Of a DNA stretch of 64,000 nt, positions 1 to 11,431 are shown one piece after another. Below the pieces are notes generated by a model that saw only the letters and a list, made by a program, of their open reading frames with translations, had not been told where the DNA came from and made no database searches. The stretch spans positions 908,176 to 972,175 of the forward strand of contig CAJNDS010000158.1 of NCBI GenBank assembly GCA_905221605.1. Direction: 5' to 3'. Both the position numbers and the translations under genes were made by a program. The stretch comes from Symbiodinium natans (lineage: Eukaryota > Sar > Dinophyceae > Suessiales > Symbiodiniaceae). The number at the start of each line of letters is the position of its first letter. The stretch's first letter is position 1.

Positions 1-331
1 AACGCATAGATTTCAAAGTAGTTGAAGCACCAAGCAAATATTATAATAACTGGCATTGCTGATAGTTAAATAGCATTTTACTAATTAAATTTGGTAAAAT
101 TCTATAGGATATGGGTTATAATCTTTTGGGGTTTTTCGATTAGGGTCTTACCCCACACCTCATATTAGGATATGGGTTATTTTATGGTTGAGGGTAGGAT
201 TTGTTTAGGCGCTTCGGGTTTTGGATTATGTTTTGGACTGTTGTATTGGGTTGGTGGGTTGCTTTGTTTTCGGGATTATTGTGTTGGTTTTGGGAGGTGC
301 TTTGTGTTTTGCGGGATTTAAGGGTTGAAAT

Positions 332-556
332 GTTAGGCGGTTTGAGAAATGAGGTGAAAGTGTAGGGGGGAGTATAGGGCATGAGGTGTGGGGTTAGCTG
401 GTGCTTTCGGTTTTTGTGGGTCAGGATTGTGGTAAGCTGGTGGATGTATGTAGTGCTTTGGTTTGGGTTGTATCAGGAAGGTCGGTTTATTAGGTGGTTA
501 GAGAATTGGGGTCAAAGTATAGGGGGGAGTATAGGATGTGAGGTGTGGGGTTAGCC
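332..556. repeat. Diverged ~157-bp tandem repeat in gene-free AT-rich start
   Basis: The segment at about 332-399 recurs at 489-556 with scattered changes; both copies end in the phrase gaggtgtggggttagc. An inverted piece of the same phrase lies near 150-162. No convincing exon is seen in 1-1000, and the open frame on the minus strand at 576-1097 is low-complexity and looks accidental. Confidence 0.6.
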
Positions 557-1163
557 TATGCTTGCTCTGTAAGCTCTATTCACTCTCACTGCACACGCAC
601 CTTGACGACATGCTTCTTATTCTCCTCAACCATGCACCCAGAATTCGACACCGACGAAATAATTTGCTGTGCTGGAACCGCCAATAGGGACCCCTCCTCC
701 CATACTTGGCCTTCTCTGTGAAACCTGCGCAGCTCTCGAACGCGGCCTTTTCAGGAAGATGATCCGGAAGTTTTTGTACAACTGAGAGAGCGAGAGAGAG
801 CCGGAGCGAGCTTGGGGCAGGAAAGAAGGAAGGAAGGAAGAGGGGAGGGTTGATTAAGTGCGCAGAAGAATGAGAGAAAGAGATAAAGAAAGAAAGAACT
901 GGAGAAAGAAACAAATAAAGACAAAGACAGAACAAAGATATCGAGAAGACATGCTTGTACCGCGCATCTTCACGTTGTTCGGCGGGGAGAGGGGGGGGGG
1001 TCGTCGTTGAATTTTGGGCGCTTTCTCTCTTGGTGCGGACGTTCATGCATTCGTGAGATGAACGTACATGTCCAGGGGCTTTCGGCTCAAGAGTCACATG
1101 CCTCGAAGGGCGAGGACTGGTGTTGCGCCCCTACGCGACTCCATGCGCCTTGGACGGATTGGA

Positions 1164-1184
1164 GGGGGGGGGGGGGGGGGGGGG
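1164..1184. repeat. Poly-G homopolymer tract (about 21 G)
   Basis: An uninterrupted run of G. Similar G or C runs of 9-20 bases occur at about 5650, 6304, 7085, 9170, 11947, 21020, 21148, 51499, 59127 and 60870. Lengths of such runs in an assembly are unreliable. Confidence 0.9.
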
Positions 1185-1509
1185 ATGCCAAGGTGGTGAT
1201 CACAGCACTTGGCTTTTGATGGTCGGCAGAAGGTGCAAATTGGCTGTGTGCGCGCACAAGCAGTTCTACATCGTGCTATCCACAAAATCCATGGAGAGTC
1301 ACTGCATCACTGAAAATGCCACACGAGCCAGCCGACTTCCCTGGCAAAGACAGCGCGCTTGACATTTCCAGCGAGGTCCGATCGGATCTTCCTGAGGCTT
1401 GATAGGTTTACATCAAGCTACCTGCAAGCACCAGTTTTTTGTGTTCACAGAAATCGACTGGGCCTCGCAGAATTCTTGAGGTTTCATGTACTGGAATGAC
1501 CACTGTAAG

Positions 1510-1680
1510 TTTTCAGGAGGTGTTGAAAAGGACGAAAGCCTTTCTAGAGGCTGCCTTCAGCTTAGGTGAACGCCCACATCATTTTACCTTTCTTACTGGT
1601 GCTCAGCTCAGCTGGGTCGATCTTCCACTGCGCAGGACCTGTGCTGTTTCTGCTCTGGCGCTGCGATTGGTGCTGCGTCA
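1510..1680 (+). CDS. Weak candidate exon(s), function unknown
   Basis: After the acceptor ttttcag near 1518 the frame reads EVLKRTKAFLEAAFSL and meets a gtgaac donor near 1566. A second acceptor (ctgcgcag, near 1635) opens another short frame that runs into the MITE at 1683. Only exon-like composition and splice borders support this; no family is recognised. Confidence 0.25.
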
Positions 1681-1682
1681 TA

Positions 1683-1786
1683 TGGGGGTTTACGATAATA
1701 AGGGGCCCCTTTTTTCGACCCCCAAATAGTAGGATCCCCTTATATGAAGGACCCCAATAAGGTACCCCTTAATTCGTATACCCCCA
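1683..1786. mobile_element. MITE, family A copy 1 (TA-flanked, TIR starts TGGGGGTTTACGA)
   Basis: A 104-bp element. The left end TGGGGGTTTACGA and the inverted right end TGGGGGTATACGA match with one change over the first 13 bases; both ends continue into AAGGGG after a 1-base indel. TA lies on each side (1681-1682 and 1787-1788), as for Tc1/mariner-type insertion. The interior matches the reverse complement of the element at 26988-27090, including the phrase ATATAAGGGGATCCTAC. It has no coding capacity, so it would be moved by a transposase elsewhere. Confidence 0.75.
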
Positions 1787-1799
1787 TATCTTGTTCCAG

Positions 1800-3240
1800 T
1801 TCATTTCCGACATTTTCCGACTTGCAAGTATGAGTGGGCTTGGGCTGAGATCGGCGTAAAGCCGACGCAGAACTTCATGGCCGCACCTCTGCTGCATCTA
1901 TGTTCTTCGAATTTCCCATGGCCCCCTTACGCCCTTCGAACCGTGAGAACCAAGCTTGGAAAAGTCTGACATCTTCTTTGCTGCCTCGCTCCGACATCAG
2001 TCCAGCCTAGGCTGCATTCACATATCTCTTCCTGCTAGCGCCTGGCCCCCAGCCTGCCTTCCGTCACTTGTGATGGCTGGTTCACGGTGCAGGTCGCGCC
2101 AGAGTCTGCCCACCGATGTAAGTATAGTGGTGCTGGTTCGCAAGCTTACACTATCTAGAACTGAGCGATTAGACTGTCCACGGACACTCACCAGCACTCA
2201 CAACCCACGTCCTCCTGTAATGCCTGGAGTTGTTGTCCAAGGTCCCAGGCTGGGCATAGGGTTCTAAGGGGGGAGGGGGAAGAGGCGGGGGGATCAGGGT
2301 TTTGAGGGAGTTCTAGCGCTTCGTTCCGGCTACATCCGTCAGCGAGCCCACGCGCAACAAAAAAGGGGCTTGATTGAGTTTTTCGGGGTTGCGGGGCTGA
2401 GGTGTTAGGGTTCAGGGCTTAGGGTTGTAAAGGTTTGTAGGGCTCAGGGTTCAGGATTTGGGCCGTGCTTTTGTCTCTTTCAGAGGCAATCCGCAGCAAT
2501 GCGTCTGTTGCCCAGGTTTTCTCTTCAGTTGACCTTGGCTGATGAGGTCCTGAGCTGCTGTGTCAGCCCATGAGGTGAATGGTTTAGGGTTTGGGGCCAT
2601 GTCCGAAGTATTTCGGGGACTTACAGGGCCTTCGAGACTTAGGGACTTAGGGACGACTCGTGCTGGCTTCGTTCTTGAACATGCTTACGGGACATCCCGT
2701 GTCGTGTTTTCAAGGCCGCGAAGCCTCAACAGCACTCGCACCTCCATCGAAACTGACAGCCAGTTCCAGGCAGCTGCAAGCCAAAACTGTCCACGGCAAG
2801 TAGTCCCAGCCTCAGTTTGCTAAACATGAAGACAGGTTTTCTCAAAAGTTTTGGCATGCTTGGGCAAGAGGTAGCAAATAGTTTGCGGCTAAGCTCCCAT
2901 TTTATGAGCTGAGTTCTAAAGAAGGGCAGGAAGAATACCAGCGTTGTCGTCGTTGCCAGGTCTTGCTGATCCCAGCCCAAGAATACCATTGTGACTACAT
3001 AGTAGCCAAAAGCCACCTTTAGGAGCACAGGAACTTTCAACGAGGTACCATTCGCCCTTACAGGCAGACTGACTACGATTGTGGGTCTAGAACCCCTGCC
3101 CTCCCTGCGCGAAGCAGGATGGCCTGAAGACAGATGGTCGGGGGAGCCTGATGCAGGCTCGTGTCCTATTTCAGGATTCTGTGCTGTTAACACGCGTCCC
3201 TGACGACAGTGAGTGTAAAAAAGGCCGAATGCCGCCGTCC
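1800..3240. other. No convincing gene
   Basis: Degenerate telomere-like heptamers (TTAGGGTT, CTTAGGG, CAGGGTT) occur at about 2396-2460. Several short open frames on both strands have neither splice borders nor family motifs. Confidence 0.5.
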
Positions 3241-3261
3241 TCATGCCCGTAACTACTATTT

Positions 3262-3347
3262 GTTAGAACCCCAAAAGAATTTAAAAAATGATAATCCCTA
3301 TGTTACTCTTATAAGGAAGAATCTCTTGATTTCTTGGGGGTTCTTAA
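3262..3347. mobile_element. Short inverted-repeat element (MITE-like)
   Basis: The left end TTAGAACCCCAAAAGAA and the inverted right end TTAAGAACCCCCAAGAAA pair imperfectly across about 85 bp. The AT-rich interior includes gataatccctatg, a phrase also found inside the family F elements at 12390 and 32918. It is probably a relative or decayed copy of that family. Confidence 0.45.
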
Positions 3348-3486
3348 GCAATCAGTAGATAATGAAGAGCAGCATGGTTTGCGGCAAACGCCCATCAGCG
3401 TTTCAATGTCGAAGGTGGCACAGCGGACGAGCCACCCTGGAGCTGGTCAAGCCGTGGTGCTGCAAGATCCAGAAGCTGAGGCTTTG

Positions 3487-3519
3487 GGGTTTAGGGTTTA
3501 GGGTTTAGGGTTTAGGGTT
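3487..3519 (+). repeat. Interstitial telomere-like array (TTTAGGG)n
   Basis: Four to five heptamers in TTTAGGG orientation, just upstream of the exons at 3643. Confidence 0.9.
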
Positions 3520-3642
3520 CAGATCATGTATGATCATGTTCTGGGGTACTGGTGGTCCTTTGCTGCTCTCAGAGCAGGTAGCATCCTTACGCAGAGAGCG
3601 GCATGAGCGGCCCAAATGTGAAGGGCCGATGGGATGCACAAG

Positions 3643-4090
3643 GATGCCTTTGTGGCCACGCAGGTGGTGTCGCCTACGCCTTCGCCTTCGCCGGAGAATC
3701 TGCGGAATTCGAACTGGCAGGATTTGCCCTAATGTCTCTCAAGTGGGGTTAATCACCTTGCAAACGAAAGATCCTGTCTTCAGACTCCAGACCATCGCTT
3801 GCTCATCACGACCCCGGAAGAACCCCTTATCCCCAGCCCGACGCTGCAGGATCCATTGTCCTACTTCACCGTGTACATGGATGGTCTGCCCATGGATGGT
3901 GGGGAGTTCCACCAGATGCCCATTTTTGAGGAGCCCGATTCCAAAGGCCCACGGAAGAGGGCCAGTGAAGGTATGAGGAATACTCTTGATGGATATAAGT
4001 GATATATAAGTTGTCGATAGAGAGCCCAGGCACTTTGCAGTCACTTTGCAGCGCATGGACTTTTGCAAGCATCGGAGTCATGTCATTGAG
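3643..4090 (+). CDS. Multi-exon gene fragment, Pro/Ser-rich protein of unknown function
   Basis: Exon 3643-3720 follows acceptor cacaag and reads DAFVATQVVSPTPSPSPENL...SNWQ, with a possible GA donor. A second exon from about 3780-3790 to 3970 reads LLITTPEEPLIPSP...SYFTVYMDGLPMDGG...KRASE and ends at a gtatga donor. Joining phase 1 to the acceptor tttgcag near 4050 gives AHGLLQASESCH and a stop near 4090. The composition is coding-like and the joins stay in frame, but I recognise no family. The start is not found; the array at 3487 lies just upstream. Confidence 0.4.
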
Positions 4091-4548
4091 GGCCTCAAAT
4101 GGACTTGGCTTCGATATAGTTGGTTTGGCACTATCGAGCGGGTGGAAGGGAATGTGCTGCCGCTTTCTTTGTGTTGCGGGCTGAAGCAGGCAGTGGCAGC
4201 TTGCTAGTCCTCACCGTGATTTTCCTGACGTTGGTGTGCAGCTTGCCCAGTTATCATGAGCCAAATGCATGCACTTTCACTGCGGGGTCGCTGACCTGCT
4301 TTGGTGTCTGGCCTTGGCCATGGCTTATCGAAGACCTAGTTCCAATGTTGGTGGGCATGATGCACGGAGAGAATGCTGTTGCTGTTGCTGTTCTTAGCTG
4401 CCGGTGACAACCATAGTTAGGAATCTAGGGCCATCCGAGTATAACATCTATCTGCCCAGGTTCTTGCCTCGTCGTTGCCTGCCTGGGTACTCCTCTGGAG
4501 CCAGAGGAGCCTTGACCATACGGCTCTTGTCCCAGGGTCTGCTTTAGA

Positions 4549-4571
4549 GGGGTTGAGGGTTTAGGGTTTAG
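4549..4571 (+). repeat. Short telomere-like array
   Basis: About three TTTAGGG-type heptamers in otherwise gene-free DNA (4100-5200). The open frame at 4615-4887 has no supporting feature. Confidence 0.6.
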
Positions 4572-5209
4572 GAGCCCCCTATTCCAAGAGTAGGAAAAGG
4601 CACGTAATGAAAGGGTGCATGTCGCAAGTAAGAACTGGTCAGGCTTTGTGGACCTCGCAAACCAGCCTCAGAAGTGGCTTCAAACGAAGCACCTTAGCAA
4701 TGCTGCGCCAGGAGACCTGGCAGGACAAAGCCGCAGAGCCGCAGCCCCACACAAGTTCCAGGAAATCAGCTGCCTGATCGCCAAGATGTCCAGATTCCAC
4801 TTGGAACCCACGGGTCGCTTCCGTGCTTCTTTAGCACTGAGTGAGGTCGAGACCCACCACCCGGACTGCCGGCGCGGCCCTTGGTGAAAGTTTAAGAGGC
4901 TTTGGGGTTTAGATGGGTTTAGGCCCTCGATGGCTAGAGGATTCTGCAGTCCTCATCAGTCCTCCATGCTTCTGAATGGATGTAGTGAGCACCTCCCCCC
5001 CCTTCGCTCCTGTTCTCCTGTCTTGAAGGTGCGCCACCACCGCGACCTGCAAAGGCCGGACTCTGAGGGCTGAACCCCAAATTGGCAACCCTTCCCCATC
5101 CCACAAAGCAAGTAGCCCTACGTCATACTTACGAGGTCCTCCAATTTGTTTTCTTTTTTGGGGGGAGAGTTGTTCGATGATCTGAGGGCTGGTTGCACAG
5201 GTGCCATAC

Positions 5210-5340
5210 CTCGCCTTGCAACCGAGCCTGCGGCCATCTCAGGAGATTGCCACACGCGGGACAGGTGACGATGCAAGTGCATCCCGGATTTTCACGCGCA
5301 GGATCTTCGTCCGGAGCAGATGCCGAACTTGGCGCCTGTT
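5210..5340 (-). CDS. Candidate minus-strand exon with a CPxC zinc-binding pair
   Basis: Reading the minus strand from about 5340, the frame gives an acidic stretch (SASAPDEDPARENPG) and then CTCIVTCPACGNLLRWP, ending at a gtatgg donor. TCPACG resembles one half of a zinc ribbon; no second Cys pair is visible within this exon. It opposes the + strand of every firm gene here, so it may be chance. Confidence 0.25.
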
Positions 5341-5359
5341 CTAGAGGCAGAAGCATGAC

Positions 5360-6580
5360 GACGAACCAGAACTATCTATGTGGCAAGCTGGTTGCAATTC
5401 TTTCTATCTCGGGATGCTTCAAATCATGTTGAGTTTGCGATCCTGACGATCTGAATTAGAGGGTTTAGATGTGCGTCTTGTCTGAGGCAGCGCAGTCTCC
5501 CCTAAAACAACTCAACAACTCGAAGTCTGATAGTGCAAAATCATCCGATAGTATGCGTCAGCACATCAAGTCTCCCATCGACTGTATAAAGGCCCCATGA
5601 CCATCCTTTGCCTGCCAAATCTTGAATATAGGGAGCATGCACAACCTTCGCCCCCCCCCCCCCTGGCCTTGCTTGGGGCAGGACGCGCAGGAAGCTGAAC
5701 AGGATGTCCGCCAACACGGCCAGCATCCGCCCCCTGAAGTTCAGGAGACCTCCTCTTCACCCTACACGTGCAAATCCCCTAAGGAGGGGTTTGGGGATTG
5801 GCCCCGTACCTCCCCGAATACCTGACAAAATCAAGAGTTAAAAGTTAATGTTGCACGCGGTTTAATTGGAGGGGACGCCATTAAGCTTTTTTCCGGAAGT
5901 CTTATAGGAGACCCCCCCATTGATGAGGGTGGGCCTCAATTATGCGATGTTGCCGGGCCGGGGATGAAGGGCGGGGTGAGCCAAAAAAAACAAGTTTTGA
6001 ATAAGAAACTCCGGAATTTTCTGGTGTCCAGCTATATTTAAACTCCTTTTAAAATTTCATTACGAAACAGGCCCCCAAACAATTTTCCAAGGGAGTAGCC
6101 AACGAGCTGCCCTGATTCGCTTTTAGTAAATTGTTTCGGTTACCCGCATTAGTCCGCAGCACCCCTGGCCAGGGAGCTACAAAGCCTGGAAAGCTTAGAC
6201 CCTCAAGCGCTTCCGCTCAACCCTCGACCCCTAGCCGCCCTGCCTCCAGCCCCCGTCCCAGCCTATACAGGATCCCCGAAAACCCCAAAATTGTTTGGAG
6301 GCCGGGGGGGGGGGGGTACCCCTGGATATCCCCTGGATACTAAACCGAGTCCAACATTATATGAGTTGTTTCCGAATGTTTACCCGACGTTGAAGGAGAG
6401 CCTCGGCCCGGCGAGATCACCAGAACCACTTGAGTCGACCTCACAGGCCTGAGGCATCAGTGAGGTACAGGGCTTTGACTTTGCCTCAGACTGTGGCTGG
6501 GTCCTGGTTTCGCAAGTTTTCGTTTCACAGGCGTTGCTGCAGCTGTGACATGATGCTGTCGGCACTCTGAAGGTTCTGAA
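5360..6580. other. No convincing gene
   Basis: Contains C runs at about 5650 and 6304 and AT-rich stretches near 5830-6130 that look like decayed inserts. No exon could be supported. Confidence 0.4.
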
Positions 6581-6713
6581 GGCACAGTCCAGTGCCCCAG
6601 AGGGCCCACTTCTCCGTCCGGCCGAGGCCGCAGCAGCAATGTCATGGGCCGAATGAGGCTGAGACACAAACGCAACGTGCGCGACAGGCAGCACCTGAAG
6701 AAACATCCTGGGA

Positions 6714-7070
6714 CCCGCCGGACATGGAGGCAGATGGAATCAAACCGGGCACATCCAAGTTCTGCAGCACATGCTCGAGACTTGCGCGTGGTAGGCAGAA
6801 GGACGTCTTCACCTGCCTCCTATGGGAACAGCATTTCCTCCCTGGTATGGTGGTGCCACACCTCAGTGTCGGGCCAAGCCATGCTCAGAAGAGGCTTCCA
6901 AAATCTTTTGCAAAGATCTCACCACGAGCTGCGCCGCCTGAGGAGTGCCTTGGATGAAGCATCCGCCACCCTTGGCGACGAGGCCGCCACTCGTCAGTTT
7001 GTTTGCCGGTACTATGCGAAAGAAGAACCGGACTCCGGAACACCCAGCAGGTCCCCATGTCCTGTAAAAC
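6714..7070 (+). CDS. Candidate exons, function unknown
   Basis: A frame from about 6714 reads PPDMEADGIKPGTSKFCSTC...QKDVFTCLLWEQHF. A second, near 6915-7030, reads ELRRLRSALDEASATLGDEA, a heptad-like helix. They are in different frames, as separate exons would be. A C homopolymer follows at 7085. Support is composition only. Confidence 0.25.
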
Positions 7071-7384
7071 TCGAACAGCGACAACCCCCCCCCCCCCCCC
7101 CGCGCCCGCCCTCAAAGCAAGACTTCTCATTTTGTATGAGATATTTGGACGGGTGCAAAGTGTGCGTATGCCACATGGGCTCGCAGGCAGGTTTGATCTC
7201 TCAATAACCAGTTTGTGAGCTGATGCTGCACGATTTACTCTGGGTGCACTGCACACACTGCAATATATGACCTTTTGACTTAACAAAGGAGCAAGAACCT
7301 CAAATCACTTTCAATTACTGGAAACCCTGGTGGCATCAGACTTGACCTGCATATTGAAAAACAAGGGCTTTCGAGTAAGGGGAA

Positions 7385-8495
7385 AGCTACTCTAGCAGCG
7401 CAGCTAATGCTCGTGATGCTGACGTGGTTGGGCTTCTCTGTAGGACGCCCTAACAGCTGATGCCCATGATGCTGGCGTGGTCGGCGTTATCAGTGGGAAG
7501 CTCTAGCAGCTGATGCCCATGATGCTGGCGTGGTTGGGCTTCTCGGTGGGAAGCTCTAACAGCTGATGCCCATGATGCTGGCGTGGTCGGCGTTATCAGT
7601 GGGAAGCTCTGGCAGCTGATGCCCATGATGCTGGCGTGGTCGGCGTTATCAGTGGGAAGCTGTAGCAGCTGATGCCCATGATGCTGGCGTGGTTGGGCTT
7701 CTCGGTGGGAAGCTCTAACAGCTGATGCCCATGATGCTGGCGTGGTCGGCGTTAATGTTGACTTCGCATTAATAAACCCCCCTGCCTTGATTGATCAATC
7801 TCTCCGGCCAGGGCCTCCTCAATTATATTCGCCTAAATCTTGGTAGGACGTACTATTAGTTTTAGTATTAGGTAGTAGCACCACGCCCGTAAAAAAAATA
7901 TTCCGGGCTGGATTTTATAATTGTGGGGGGTTACATTATTGTGTTCCGGCAGCTGGATTTTATAATTGTAGCGGGAATTCCTAATGTGAAGTCAACATTA
8001 TCAGTGGGAAGCTCTGGCAGCTGATGCCCATGTGCTGGTGTGGTTGGGCTTCTCGGTGAAAAGCTCTAACAGCTGATGCCCATGATGCTGGCGTGGTCGG
8101 CGTTATCAGTGGGAAGCTGTAGCAGCTGATGCCCATGATGCCTAGCAGCTGATGCCCATGATGCTGGCGTGGTTGGGCCTCTCGGTGGGAAGATCTAACA
8201 GCTGATGCCCATGATGCTGGTGTGGTCGGCGTTATCAGCGGCAACAAGCTTTAGCAGCTGATGCCCATGATGCTGGCGTGGTTGGGCTTCTCGGTGGGAA
8301 GCTTTAACAGCTGATGCCCATGATGCTGGCGTGGCTGGGCTTCTCGGTGAGAAGCTCTGGCAGCTGATGCTCCTGATGCTGGCGTGGTTGGGCTCTCGCT
8401 GGGAAGCTCTAGTTGTTGATGCCCACGGTGCTGCTGTGGTTGGGCTTCACGGTGGGAAGCTCTAGCTGCTGATGCTCATGATGCTGGTGTGGATG
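7385..8495. repeat. 53-bp minisatellite with two alternating unit types
   Basis: About 16 units around the core gctgatgcccatgatgctgg. One unit type continues gtggttgggcttctcgg, the other gtggtcggcgttatcag; both end gtgggaagctct. A unit of 53 bp is not a multiple of three, so it is unlikely to encode a repeat protein. The array is interrupted at 7755-7998 by an inserted element. Confidence 0.9.
7755..7998. mobile_element. TA-flanked MITE nested in the minisatellite
   Basis: The 244-bp insert begins ATGTTGACTTCGCATTA and its inverted right end reads ATGTTGACTTCACATTA (16 of 17 match). It splits a unit exactly at gcgt-TA-tcag, with TA present on both sides (7753-7754 and 7999-8000), so the empty site is known from neighbouring units. 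The interior carries gctggattttataattgt twice (about 7908 and 7950) and no coding frame. This is a non-autonomous Tc1/mariner-type insertion by target and shape. Confidence 0.88.
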
Positions 8496-8499
8496 GATC

Positions 8500-9200
8500 G
8501 ACGTAGATCAAATTCCCGAAGCCTACAAAGCCCAAGACCCGAGAGCCGTGAATCTTGCCAGAGGAGGTCAGCGAAACATTGCGGTGACCTTAAATGCACG
8601 CACAGAGGCAAGCTCTGCTATGTGGCAAAGTGCGGATGAGGGTGGATAGAGCAGAGCATATGCACCCGCGCTGAAGTGCACGGATCGCAAAGGTTTCAGC
8701 AAAGCTTGTCCTTGTCTGACCTGGCAGACATGAGACATGTGCGGGCCCTTCTTTCACATTGCCTTGACAACTTACAGTCTCTAGCCAGTGATGGCACTTT
8801 GAAGCAGGACCCGTGGCGCCGCGCCCCCAGCGAAAGCACTCCGCAAAACTGAGAGCACGGGATCTTGACTCTTGACAACCATGCCGACCAAGTGTGGATG
8901 TCTTCCGATCCGCCTCCGCCAATGACCCTTTGCCCAGGGCAGGCCTCTCAGTATCTATGCCACGCCTGGGACTCTACTTGCCTACAGTTTTGTGGGTTAT
9001 TTTTCTACCCAAGTCAAGGGGTACTGTATTTCCTACCAAGCTGAAGGTTCAAGAGTCCCGGGTAGGGCTTCGAGGGAAACTCTCGCACAGTCGAACAGAG
9101 CTCTTGCGTCACTGCCATGAGCACGGTGCAGTTCCTATTTTAGTACACGATTGCGATTGATGATGGGGGTTGGGGGGGGGGGGGGGGACGGGAGGACATT
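8500..9200. other. No convincing gene
   Basis: Open frames at 8590-8922 (minus) and 8894-9160 (plus) have no motif or splice support. A G run lies at about 9170-9188. Confidence 0.4.
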
Positions 9201-9202
9201 GA

Positions 9203-9288
9203 TATATGTATGTATATATCTATATATATATAATACACTATATATATATGTATATATTTTTTGTATACATATATGTCTACATACCTAC
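9203..9288. repeat. TA-rich microsatellite
   Basis: Imperfect (TA)n with TG and TC interruptions. Confidence 0.9.
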
Positions 9289-9418
9289 ATGGTCATATAG
9301 TCGCTCTCCTGACAAGACTGGCCGAATACTCGTGTGCACGGCTGCTTCGAGAGCCCAGGCTAATTGTCCCTCGGCACTCCGAGTGCTGCCTGGTCATCCC
9401 GATCCCCACCAAGGTGCA

Positions 9419-9459
9419 CCCTAAACCCTAAACCCCAAACCCTAAACCCTAAACCCTAA
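9419..9459 (-). repeat. Interstitial telomere-like array (CCCTAAA)n
   Basis: Six heptamers in CCCTAAA orientation. A decayed second array (CCTAAGC variants) lies at 9555-9602. Confidence 0.9.
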
Positions 9460-9742
9460 GCATGGTGAAGCTCCCAAGAACAAAGCACCCCTTTTATGAC
9501 TTCAGGCCCGAAGCCGTCCGGGGTATGGGGGTGCGTGATGGACTTATCCCTAAAGGGTAAACCTAAGCCCTAAGCCCTAAGCACCCTAAACCCTGAACCC
9601 TACATCCGCAAATCAAGGTTTGATGTCAAAGGTGGTGCTTGGCGTCAGTTGGTTTGGTGTCAAATGCGGTGGTGAGTCAAAAGCTGTTTTGGTGTCAAGT
9701 TGCGGTGTATTCTGAAAAAGGATCTTCAGGGAAACCCCGAAC

Positions 9743-9786
9743 AGGGTTTAGGGTTTAGGGTTTCGGGTTTAGGGTTTAGGGTTTTT
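9743..9786 (+). repeat. Interstitial telomere-like array (TTTAGGG)n
   Basis: Six heptamers, one with TTTCGGG. It is opposite in orientation to the array 300 bp upstream. Confidence 0.9.
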
Positions 9787-9789
9787 GGT

Positions 9790-11300
9790 GTCACCAGTTG
9801 CTTGTGTTTATTAACAGGTGGTGCTGGTGACACCCTTTGACATCAAATCAACTTGCGACACCACAGCTTTTCACACCACCCAAAACAGCTTCTGACGCTA
9901 CCAAACGCATCACACCAGCAACTTCAAGCAGACACCAAACTTGTTTTGGCACCGAAAAAAGGGAAAATGCTTGCACCAAAGCTGCCGGCCTCGCAACAAC
10001 TGTACACTTCCTGGGCGTTGCAGTCCACCACGTCGAGCTTCTCGGACATGATGTTGCTGATTACTGCAACGACAGCGACCATCACCACCGCCACCACCAC
10101 CCACAGCCTCAACCCATTTGGGGATTTTCGAGGGCGTAGTTTTGGACAAGCTGCGTGGTGGGGTAGAGGGGGCGTTGCCCCTTGCACCCACAAACCATGT
10201 GTTCTGTAGCACAAGCCTCCAGGGGGAGGGGGTGGTCAGCTAAAGACATGCATGAGCAATGCGTCAAACCCTCAAGCCCTAAGCTGCTACGACATGTTCT
10301 GGTAGGAAAGATCTGCCATCTTCGTCATCGTCTTCGGCACAGACGGCCAGCCGCTGCTCAGGGCTGAGGCAAGCGAGCCCCACTTACAGGGGCTCAGGGC
10401 CAAGGATGTTCCGGGTCTACAGAGGGCAGTCCCCGGCATCTTCAGAGCAAAAAACACTCATGGAGTGTTGAAAACGCCCACGCACTTTCAGGCTTGAAAG
10501 GGATAACACCATGATGTCCACAACACACACGGCGCCGGGGCCCGTAGTGGGTTCGGAGAGTGGCGGTGAATGAGGGCTGCTTGCATCTCTGCAATCTGAG
10601 TCAGGCAGTCTGGGGCGTTTTACTTCCCATTCACCCATTTGCCAGGTTTACCGCGGACACAACTGCGCACCTCCGATTGGTAGTCCGATGCCTGGCCCTC
10701 AGGCTAGAGCTTGTAAAACTTGTTAAGATTGAGATGATTGAGGGTCGGCAGCTGGAGTTTGAGGACTTCGGTCCATTGGCCTCCAGCAAGTGCTTCGATG
10801 GCAAGGCATCACTCCTGCACCGGTCTTCTTAGGAGGTGGGATGGTCGCCCAGACTGCAGAGCACATTCCAGAATGCCACGCTTGAGTTTGTCTTGCTTGT
10901 TGCGAGTAGAGCCGGGCAAGTCTCGGAAAGCAGCGAGCGGGAGGGTTGAGGGTTCAACACTGATGGTTTCGAGGCTGCTTTGGTGAGTGGCTGGCTGAGG
11001 GCGGAGAAGTGACATCAATGCGCATTGCGGTCGCCTAGGGTTTGAAGACACACAAGGGGTTTAGGATTCTGTCTCCGACGAGGGGTTTGCGCAGACGCGT
11101 GGGCACCGGAATACACATTCCCGGCGAAGAGACTTGTCCGAGCGAAGACAGAAGACACCTGCCGAAGACATGTCGGGAAGGAGCCTCTTTTGAGTGAACT
11201 AGACACATGGCGCGTGAAGACCCTTACCGAAAACAGGTCTTGCAAAGACACGTGGCGTATCATGAACTCCCACTGGCGGCCCCCTTGAAAAAGACTCATG
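9790..11300. other. No gene I can support
   Basis: A ggtgtca motif recurs between 9620 and 9850, giving a loosely repeated tract (tggtgtcaa, ttggtgtc). Frames at 10560-10832 and 10738-10986 are open, but no splice-consistent exon chain or family was found. Confidence 0.35.
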
Positions 11301-11431
11301 GCAAGCTTGCGTTATTGTCGCCGTCATCTTCCTCCTAGCTTTGCAGCCTCCAGCAATGGCATGCAAAAATGTGACTCTGCAGAAGGTCTATGAAAGCAAT
11401 GCGGTGTACCATCCGCAGAATCCTGTAGTAG

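Noticed and set aside
1079-1091. Relic of the dinoflagellate spliced leader (tttcggctcaag)
   Set aside because: Only 11 of 12 bases match the end of the leader, with nothing matching upstream and no processed gene beside it. Similar partial matches near 62895 and 39165 (inside the esterase frame) are also chance.
576-1097. 173-codon minus-strand frame
   Set aside because: Built on purine-rich low-complexity sequence (gaaagaaag, gagagag); no motif.
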